Source: Chloracidobacterium sp.
Lineage (GTDB): Bacteria; Acidobacteriota; Blastocatellia; Pyrinomonadales; Pyrinomonadaceae
Length of the DNA stretch: 64,000 bases
Assembly (NCBI GenBank): GCA_016712045.1
Contig: JADJRV010000003.1
Span: 238,621-302,620, forward strand
Direction of reading: 5' to 3'
In this document: positions 58,674 to 64,000 of the stretch, one piece after another
How positions within the stretch are numbered: the first letter of the stretch is position 1
How the letters are laid out: each line of letters starts with the position of its first letter
The notes under the pieces: model-generated
Database searches by the model: none
What the model saw: the letters and a program-made list of their open reading frames with translations, nothing else
Told to the model about the DNA's origin: nothing
Position numbers and translations under genes: made by a program

Positions 58674-60002
58674 TTAGTTTTCAAATGTGAGGCCAAGCGC
58701 TATGAATAGATCGGCTTCGGCACGGTACTTTCTCGTCAACGCTTCGGTTACGTCCCGATTCGCGTCTATCAATCGGCGCTGCTCTACCAAAAGATCGGTG
58801 ATCTTTAATTCGCCGATCTGATAAACCCTGCGAATCGTTTCGAGGTTCTCGCGAGAACGCGGAAGTACATTAGTTTCGAGGGCGATGAGCGCCTTTCTCG
58901 CAGTTTCGAGTTGCTGAAAGGAAACCATGATCTCATTCCGAATCACGCCCTCGGCGAAAGTTCGCCGTTCTTGAGCTTGTCGGATTGCTATCGCGGCCTC
59001 GGCTTTTGCACCTTGCCTTCGATCAAACACAGGCAAACCGATGGTGATACCGAACAATAGTGTTCGGTCACGATCTTGGGGAAACGCTCCCGTTGGCAAG
59101 TCGATGGTCGATCTTCCAGTAGTGAATTTAGTGAACGCTGAAAGCTCAGGTTTTGCCTCGGATCGAATCAATCGCAGTCCGGCATTGCCAAGTTGTTCTT
59201 CAAGCTCTGCGATTCGAATCTCAGGACGGCTTTTCAAAGCAACGGCAATTGCTACTTCGGTCGAAGGTGGTAGAGACGGGAATGTAGCCAGCGGAAGTTC
59301 TTCTCTGAGACGAAGCGGTTGCTCATAAGGAACGGCGGCAAAATATTTCAACCTTGTGATCGCCGTTTTAAGCCGTCCCTCAACCAGTTGACGTTGCACC
59401 CGCAACCGCTCTACCTCGGTTTGTAGAAGGCTAAGTTCCAACGGTGCAGTTTCGCCCTCGTTTACACGAATTTGAACGAACTTGATCGTCTCAAGGTCAA
59501 TACTAAGAATCTCATCGAGAATCTTGATCTCGCGAAAAGCAGAAAGGGCGTCGGCATAGTCGGCGAAAATTCTGAAAATTATCTCGCGCTGTCTCGTGGC
59601 AATTTCCGCTTCTTTCAAAACTATCTCGGCTTTAGCACGTTCGATACGTCTGTTCCGCTGACCGTATAGTTCCAAAGGGATAGAAATGCCTGTGCTAAAT
59701 TCGGCGTCACCGGGTGAGCCGAGAAATCGACCAGAACTTTGTTCGACTTCGAGCGTCGGGTTTGGGCGAAGACCGGCCTGCGTCAGACGAGCCTTCGCTT
59801 TGTCGACCTCTAACTGAGCGATCTTTATCTCGCTGTTTGTTTCAAATGCCGCTTTGACGATTTCCGCAAGGGAAAGGCCATCGGTTTGGCTGTGATAGAT
59901 CGGATATGTTGCATCGGCCAACTTCGTCTGTCCTGATATAGGGACAGCCGCAGTTAGCAGGGCTAACAGTAAAAGAACTCTGTACATAAATTCCAAAAGC
60001 AA
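58674..60002 (-). CDS. czcC: CzcC-type outer membrane channel
   Basis: 442 residues with a signal peptide (LLLLALLTAAVPISGQT) and two TolC-type hairpins (DKAKARLTQAGLRPNPTLEV, PLELSLLQTEVERLRVQRQL; RKALIALETNVLPRSRENLET, GELKITDLLVEQRRLIDA). Intact. First core gene of RND set 3; czcB follows after 11 bases. A second ATG five codons in is also possible. Confidence 0.93.
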   Translation of the reverse strand: MLLEFMYRVLLLLALLTAAVPISGQTKLADATYPIYHSQTDGLSLAEIVKAAFETNSEIKIAQLEVDKAKARLTQAGLRPNPTLEVEQSSGRFLGSPGDAEFSTGISIPLELYGQRNRRIERAKAEIVLKEAEIATRQREIIFRIFADYADALSAFREIKILDEILSIDLETIKFVQIRVNEGETAPLELSLLQTEVERLRVQRQLVEGRLKTAITRLKYFAAVPYEQPLRLREELPLATFPSLPPSTEVAIAVALKSRPEIRIAELEEQLGNAGLRLIRSEAKPELSAFTKFTTGRSTIDLPTGAFPQDRDRTLLFGITIGLPVFDRRQGAKAEAAIAIRQAQERRTFAEGVIRNEIMVSFQQLETARKALIALETNVLPRSRENLETIRRVYQIGELKITDLLVEQRRLIDANRDVTEALTRKYRAEADLFIALGLTFEN

Positions 60003-60068
60003 TAACTAACAAAAACGCGCGACAGTTGCGGCCAAAAACGGGCGCGACTATCAAACAAAAAGGCGCAG

Positions 60069-60419
60069 TTATGGGTTGTTAGTTAAACTCTTGGCGGTTG
60101 CCAAATGGAGAAGGAGCGGTGGATTCGTAAGGGGCTTTATAGTGAGAAAATCGGAACTCACTTGCTCAAGGCTTTTGGGAATGGTCACAGCCACAGAGTA
60201 GACGATCGTCTGAGCAGGGTTGCTTCCGCAACATGAGCAGACACAAAACGGCGAACAATCATCATTCGAATCACTTTCACTATCCTGCGAAAGCGGATCT
60301 AAGTGGGCAACCTTCTGAACCGGGTGACCTTGGTTGTCGCGTGGCAATAGGCTGTCCTTACACGGCTGCACCGAAAGGACAAGCAAATACGCTACAAAGA
60401 TGTAAGTCACGATTCTCAC
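60069..60419 (-). CDS. small secreted Cys-rich protein, DUF6660-like
   Basis: 116 residues. An N-terminal signal (VTYIFVAYLLVLSVQPCKD), then an acidic Ser/Asp stretch and DDCSPFCVCSCCGSN, a five-Cys cluster, then a non-polar end. This pattern resembles DUF6660-like proteins that precede czcCBA genes. It may bind or sense metal in the periplasm. It heads RND set 3, 66 bases before czcC, and parallels the Cys-rich gene at 25750 in set 1. Confidence 0.7.
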   Translation of the reverse strand: MRIVTYIFVAYLLVLSVQPCKDSLLPRDNQGHPVQKVAHLDPLSQDSESDSNDDCSPFCVCSCCGSNPAQTIVYSVAVTIPKSLEQVSSDFLTIKPLTNPPLLLHLATAKSLTNNP

Positions 60420-60515
60420 GACTCGATGGTCTCAAATTCTTGTCTGTGTTGTCTAGTCTGGTGGATCGATGTCCTATCGGATTCCGAGATCAAAATGACC
60501 CTACGGTAACCGTTC

Positions 60516-61127
60516 TCATAGCTGAAAGCTCGAAATGTTGTTCAGTCGTGAGTCAAAGATGAGCCGCTGATTTTGTGAACCTCGGTACTCACCGGCGTTG
60601 TTAGTGAGCGACTTGATAAACGGGCCATCAATTAGAAGATCGATATGCGTGAGTATGTAGTGAATGTTGGCATTGCCTTGTTTGAGCAAGGTCGCAATCG
60701 TGTTACCGGAGTAGACGGTGATATGAACCCCAAGACGCCGCAGCTGGTAAACAATTTCTGCTACCGGGCCCGGCTGGTCGAAAGGTTCGCCTCCCAAAAT
60801 CGTTACACCATCGTGTTCGTGAATATTTTGTTTGATTTCGTCGACGATAGACGATATCGGAACTAATCGTCCGTTCTGCCGGGTATGCGTTTCCGGGACG
60901 TAGCAACCAGGACAACGAATTGAACATCCGGCAACCTGAATAACAATTCTTCGTCCTGGGCCATCGACGACAGAATTGTGATAGGTCCGATAGAGCCAAA
61001 TTGATTGGCTATGATCCGCTTGTGATACGTCGATTAGGTAGCTTGACTGCTCAGAAACAACTTTCTGTGGCGGTTTCCCGCAATTTACGTCGTATGAACC
61101 GCCGAGATCATCTCGCAACATCGCCAT
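60516..61127 (-). CDS. radical-SAM activase-like protein (NrdG family)
   Basis: 203 residues. The core is an anaerobic-activase type radical SAM domain: SIWLYRTYHNSVVDGPGRR, the CxxxCxxC cluster in AGCSIRCPGC, GGEPFDQPGP, and SGNTIATLL. It should bind one 4Fe-4S cluster and SAM and perhaps generate a glycyl or substrate radical. The first 45 residues are an extra N-terminal piece not seen in NrdG. No ribonucleotide reductase is nearby. It ends the operon of the AAA+, DUF1257 and DUF2997 genes and overlaps the mini-ORF upstream. Confidence 0.85.
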   Translation of the reverse strand: MAMLRDDLGGSYDVNCGKPPQKVVSEQSSYLIDVSQADHSQSIWLYRTYHNSVVDGPGRRIVIQVAGCSIRCPGCYVPETHTRQNGRLVPISSIVDEIKQNIHEHDGVTILGGEPFDQPGPVAEIVYQLRRLGVHITVYSGNTIATLLKQGNANIHYILTHIDLLIDGPFIKSLTNNAGEYRGSQNQRLIFDSRLNNISSFQL

Positions 61128-61209
61128 TTCCGCATTTGATATTTTCAGAGACTTCAGCCGTTAATTTTCCCTTATCTGGTTCGAGGACGAGTGTAATCTC
61201 TTTATTCAT
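61108..61209 (-). CDS. translationally coupled 33-residue mini-ORF
   Basis: An ATG at 61209 overlaps the DUF2997 stop by ATGA and opens 33 codons (MNKEITLVLEPDKGK..., ending CGNGDVAR). Its stop lies 20 bases inside the next gene. It may be a separate small beta-rich protein resembling a DUF2997 start, or the true N-terminus of the radical-SAM protein if one base is in error near 61115. Confidence 0.5.
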   Translation of the reverse strand: MNKEITLVLEPDKGKLTAEVSENIKCGNGDVAR

Positions 61210-61397
61210 TTTCGCTTTGATGTCTGTCGCGACTGGGAGGTTAAGAAAAACTCCTTTTTCCGAATTTCATTTGAGGGTTCACCAAGTACTTGTCGTAGCT
61301 GCTGCGCGGTTTTCTCGCAGGCAGGCCCTTGGTAGCCCTTTATCTCAGTCTCACATTTTCCATTTTCGGTATCGATCTTGAAAATAATTTCGGGCAT
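61206..61397 (-). CDS. DUF2997 small protein
   Basis: 63 residues: PEIIFKIDTENGKCETEIKG, GPACEKTAQQLRQVLGEPS, the usual pattern of DUF2997 (beta hairpin, Gly-x-x-Cys, helix, LG). The basic tail is family-untypical. DUF2997 genes commonly lie beside DUF1257 genes, including in cyanobacteria, with no known reaction. It follows the DUF1257 gene by 12 bases. Confidence 0.8.
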   Translation of the reverse strand: MPEIIFKIDTENGKCETEIKGYQGPACEKTAQQLRQVLGEPSNEIRKKEFFLTSQSRQTSKRK

Positions 61398-61409
61398 TGA
61401 TTATCCCCC

Positions 61410-61808
61410 TCAATATTTGATTCTAATCTTGAGCGTCTTTCCGATACGCTCTTTAACAAGAGTGCCGCCGAGCTTCTTTGCCATTTTTCGTGCCGCTGCT
61501 TCGTGATAGCTGTTCTGAAGTCGGACAATAAAGTCTTTCCCCAAGCGAAACGACAAATCCATATCGTCAATGACTGCGACATAACCTTTTGGCGATTTCC
61601 GGAAACCGATATCTCCTAAAAGCGATTGTCCCCGTACTTCACGACGCCTGATAACAACGTCGGCTGTTTGTGGATCGCGTTTATCCCATCCTTCGAGAGG
61701 AATATCAGTTCCTACGGTCGGCGATGCGAAACCACATTCGGCCAAGGCTTCGAGAAGTAAATCTCGATTCGGGAAAGACTGGGAATCGAACGTCAAATAT
61801 TTACTCAT
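61410..61808 (-). CDS. DUF1257 / Ycf35-like protein
   Basis: 132 residues of the DUF1257 family, called Ycf35 in plastids and cyanobacteria: SKYLTFDSQSFPNRDLLLEALAEC, ADVVIRRREV, IGFRKSPKGYVAVIDDMD and NSYHEAAARKMAKKLGG. The domain has no assigned reaction. It lies 15 bases downstream of the AAA+ gene, in an order (AAA+, DUF1257, DUF2997) that recurs in cyanobacteria and phage-like contexts as I recall. Confidence 0.85.
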   Translation of the reverse strand: MSKYLTFDSQSFPNRDLLLEALAECGFASPTVGTDIPLEGWDKRDPQTADVVIRRREVRGQSLLGDIGFRKSPKGYVAVIDDMDLSFRLGKDFIVRLQNSYHEAAARKMAKKLGGTLVKERIGKTLKIRIKY

Positions 61809-61823
61809 ACTGGTTCTCCTTAC

Positions 61824-63443
61824 CTAGAGTTCATAGATCCGATCGGACCGGTTTCCGGCAAGGCCGGTATGCTCAATCCGAGAACCCACGCCTTTGATAT
61901 TGTTCCGGGCCCATTTACGGATCTCTTCGATCTTCTCGCTCATCATCTGTGCTGTAGGCGTGATGTTCTCGGCGGCTTTAATGATGTCGCGGGTCTCGGC
62001 CTGCCGGTCGCCGTCGATGAAGGCTTCAAGAACTCCGTCTTGTACTGCACCTTCTATTTCCGCTCCGGAGAAGTCTTTGCTTTTATCTACGAGCTTATCG
62101 AGATCAAACTGTTCGGCATCAAGTGCTCTTTTCTTCAGGTGAACCCGGAATATTTCCTTACGATCCTCAATCTCCGGAAGATCGACGAAGTGTATATATG
62201 AGAACCTACCGATCCTGAACTGTTCGGACTCGAGCTCTCGAACGTCATTCGCGGTCGCGAAAACGAGAACGTCCTTGTTGTCCTGCATCCAGTTGAGGAG
62301 GTAGGAGATAGTTCGTGCTGTCTCACCGCCGTCCGTCTTGTTGGAAGACTTCATTCCTGAGACTGCTTTTTCGAACTCGCTGATACCGAGAATGCCTTTG
62401 ATCGTTCCGGCGATTGATAATGCCCGCTTTATCGACATTGCCGACGAACCGATGACGCCTCCGCCCTCACCCATGATCGAGCCGAAATCGAGATCGAGCA
62501 GGGCCCGATTTGTAATGCTTGAAGCGACACGTTTGCAGAGATCTTTACCGCAGCCTGGGAGACCGACGAGCAGTATGCCTTTACAGGGTTCAACATGACG
62601 TGCCTTCGCCCTCGGGCTGAACGTGTACGCCGCTCTCTCAAGAATTGCCCTTAGCGACTGGTAGCCACCCAAGTTACTCGCTGGTTCGGGATGAACATAG
62701 GTCAATGAGCCGCTACCTCGTATGACATTCTTCTTTTCTTCAAGAATGACATTGATCGAATCCTGATTCAGACCGTTACAACTGATGACCGCCTTTGCGA
62801 CGACATTGCTGATCTCGACTGCTGTCAGACCAAGAAGAGACTGCTGCAGAGCGTCCTGCGTCTCCTTCGTAAGGCTAATATCGAGACCGTTAGACCTCAG
62901 GTTCTCAAACTGAAGTTCTATCGAGTCTTCGATCTCGGATTCCCTCGGAAGATCGAGTTCTATCTGCGTCACTTCCTTTTCGAGTGTTTTTAGTTCGGGA
63001 AAGTTCGGTCCGACAAAGAGAACGGTGGCTTTCGTCGATTTCAGCTTCCAGGCGATCTCACGAAGTCGTCGAACGAGCAGCGGATCTTCCTGCCCATATG
63101 GTGAGATATAGGGTGCGTAATCACAGAGCAGGAAAATTCCTGTTTTCTGTTCGCTGATAAAGCCAAGAAGACTTTCTGGATCTTCCGTGTCGCCGATCGT
63201 TTGAGGCGAGCTTAGCAGTCCCTCTTTTGGATCCGACACCTTCTGAAGACCGCTTGGCCGGCTCCAGAAATAGAGAGGCTTTTCCTTATGCCGATCCTGA
63301 AAGACGAGATCGATCAACGCCTCTCTTACGCGGTCTTCCTCGAATGTATTGATAGCTATGAGCGGGTATCTGGCTCTGATCCTAATATCGAGCTCATGCA
63401 GAAACTTCCGGATGCTGTCAGCACCGGTTTCTAATTCAGACAT
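61824..63443 (-). CDS. Ycf46-like AAA+ ATPase with altered Walker residues
   Basis: 539 residues: an N-terminal regulatory region (residues 1-250), then the AAA+ core and C-terminal lid (DFSGAEIEGAVQ). Walker A reads GLPGCGKD (Asp where Ser or Thr coordinates Mg) and Walker B reads ILGISEFEK (Ser where the first Asp is expected). Sensor 1 (ATAND) and an Arg in RIGRF are kept. The order of motifs and WMQDNKDVLVFATAND match the Ycf46 family. The two key residues look exchanged with each other. The gene lies 20 bases after the upstream recombination-type gene. Confidence 0.88.
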   Translation of the reverse strand: MSELETGADSIRKFLHELDIRIRARYPLIAINTFEEDRVREALIDLVFQDRHKEKPLYFWSRPSGLQKVSDPKEGLLSSPQTIGDTEDPESLLGFISEQKTGIFLLCDYAPYISPYGQEDPLLVRRLREIAWKLKSTKATVLFVGPNFPELKTLEKEVTQIELDLPRESEIEDSIELQFENLRSNGLDISLTKETQDALQQSLLGLTAVEISNVVAKAVISCNGLNQDSINVILEEKKNVIRGSGSLTYVHPEPASNLGGYQSLRAILERAAYTFSPRAKARHVEPCKGILLVGLPGCGKDLCKRVASSITNRALLDLDFGSIMGEGGGVIGSSAMSIKRALSIAGTIKGILGISEFEKAVSGMKSSNKTDGGETARTISYLLNWMQDNKDVLVFATANDVRELESEQFRIGRFSYIHFVDLPEIEDRKEIFRVHLKKRALDAEQFDLDKLVDKSKDFSGAEIEGAVQDGVLEAFIDGDRQAETRDIIKAAENITPTAQMMSEKIEEIRKWARNNIKGVGSRIEHTGLAGNRSDRIYEL

Positions 63444-63463
63444 CGTTTGTTTACTGGGGTTTT

Positions 63464-63880
63464 CTAAGAAACGGATTGTGTGACAAGACGCCCGTTATAT
63501 CCGTTTCGTCCATTGTTGCCGGTCGGCTTAGCTGCCTCGGTCATTCTTTCGACCTTCTGCATTTCTTCTCTTGATGCGATCCCGTTGTCGATCTTGAACC
63601 CTAGATTCGCTAATGCCCTGCCGACAGCACTTGTTTCACCGTTTTCGATAAAGGATGTCGTATTTACATATCCCTGGCCACGGATCTCGAAGGCGTGTCC
63701 GGTAGAGCTGGGTTCAGCGTCATCTCGGTTCCGATACGCTCCGGCTTTTATACATACGAAACCGCTGTCTTCGTTAAGTCTTATGATCTCCGTAACGATA
63801 CGGCCGTCGGGATACTTCTCATAGAACTCTGCTATGCGTGCGTGAACCGGGATGTATTTGCTGAGGTCGAAGTTTGCCAT
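63464..63880 (-). CDS. phage-type protein with ETSAVGRALA motif (Erf/annealase-like)
   Basis: 138 residues. VHARIAEFYEKYPDGRI, SSTGHAFEIRGQGYVNTTSFIENGETSAVGRALANLGF and NGIASREEM match a family known from phages and mobile elements, whose ETSAVGRALA signature is shared with Erf/Sak-type single-strand annealing proteins. The tail is Gly/Asn-rich. It is the first whole gene of the operon and suggests that this module belongs to a phage-like or mobile region. Confidence 0.7.
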   Translation of the reverse strand: MANFDLSKYIPVHARIAEFYEKYPDGRIVTEIIRLNEDSGFVCIKAGAYRNRDDAEPSSTGHAFEIRGQGYVNTTSFIENGETSAVGRALANLGFKIDNGIASREEMQKVERMTEAAKPTGNNGRNGYNGRLVTQSVS

Positions 63881-63905
63881 TTTTTAGATCTTGTATGTTG
63901 TCGAT

Positions 63906-64000
63906 CTAGAGTTCGAGAGCGCTCAGTCGGTCTTCATCAAGCAGCTTCTTTGAATGAACGGATGTCATCCTCAAAAGGTCGCTTAGAGCGGTTCGCATCT
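63906..64000 (-). CDS. 3' end of a gene beyond the right edge
   Basis: The frame is open from the window edge to a TAG at 63906-63908, giving the last 30 residues (ends LLDEDRLSALEL). Its stop lies 25 bases before the annealase-like gene, on the same strand. Product unknown. Confidence 0.5.
   Translation of the reverse strand, partial: MRTALSDLLRMTSVHSKKLLDEDRLSALEL

Overview
The window looks like one stretch of a bacterial chromosome, probably an Acidobacteriota of the Blastocatellia/Pyrinomonadaceae kind. That placement is an inference from gene style: a FecA-like TonB receptor with an N-terminal carboxypeptidase-regulatory domain, Asn/Thr-rich lipoprotein linkers, and a speA / deoxyhypusine-synthase-like / agmatinase polyamine locus. 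There is no rRNA gene. The only tRNA sequence is the 3' half of a tRNA-Pro.

Layout. 1-5.2 kb: a BNR-repeat lipoprotein cut by the window edge, a CDF-type transporter, a DUF3703 protein, a DsbB/DsbA-type thiol pair, an SDR, a broken alpha/beta hydrolase and a small membrane protein. 5.2-14.1 kb looks like conserved chromosome: an unknown 622-aa membrane protein with a type IV pilin-like gene, speA, a deoxyhypusine-synthase homologue, agmatinase, a DegP-type protease and a membrane protein. At 14.14 kb a tRNA-Pro 3' half (with CCA) marks a probable integration junction. To its right almost everything is accessory.

14.2-60.4 kb is a heavy-metal island. It has a second CDF transporter, a FecA-like receptor and three complete RND tripartite efflux sets: a Cu/Ag-type set at 18.8-26.1 kb, a second CusA/CzcA-like set with cupredoxins and DUF305 at 40.9-51.8 kb, and a Zn/Co/Cd-type czcCBA set with a PII-like protein, czcD and DUF3703 at 52.1-60.4 kb. 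Between them lie a MerR-controlled YHS / Cu(I)-ATPase / methyltransferase / DUF4198 operon, an NtrC-type two-component pair, and a run of tiny membrane proteins preceded by two -24/-12 type promoters.

60.5-64.0 kb holds a different operon running off the edge: a recombination-type protein (ETSAVGRALA motif), a Ycf46-like AAA+ ATPase with altered Walker residues, a Ycf35-like DUF1257 protein, a DUF2997 protein, a translationally coupled mini-ORF and a radical-SAM activase-like protein. This is the best candidate for an undescribed system.

The window carries many broken frames: the hydrolase, agmatinase, a small ATPase, two RND pumps, two adaptors and one TolC gene. Several breaks lie at homopolymers and look like uncorrected sequencing indels. 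Others are clean in-frame stops (TGA at 20376, TAA at 57916) or a 7-bp tandem duplication (23976-23989) and could be real. A low-quality or decayed stretch lies at 38.6-39.5 kb.
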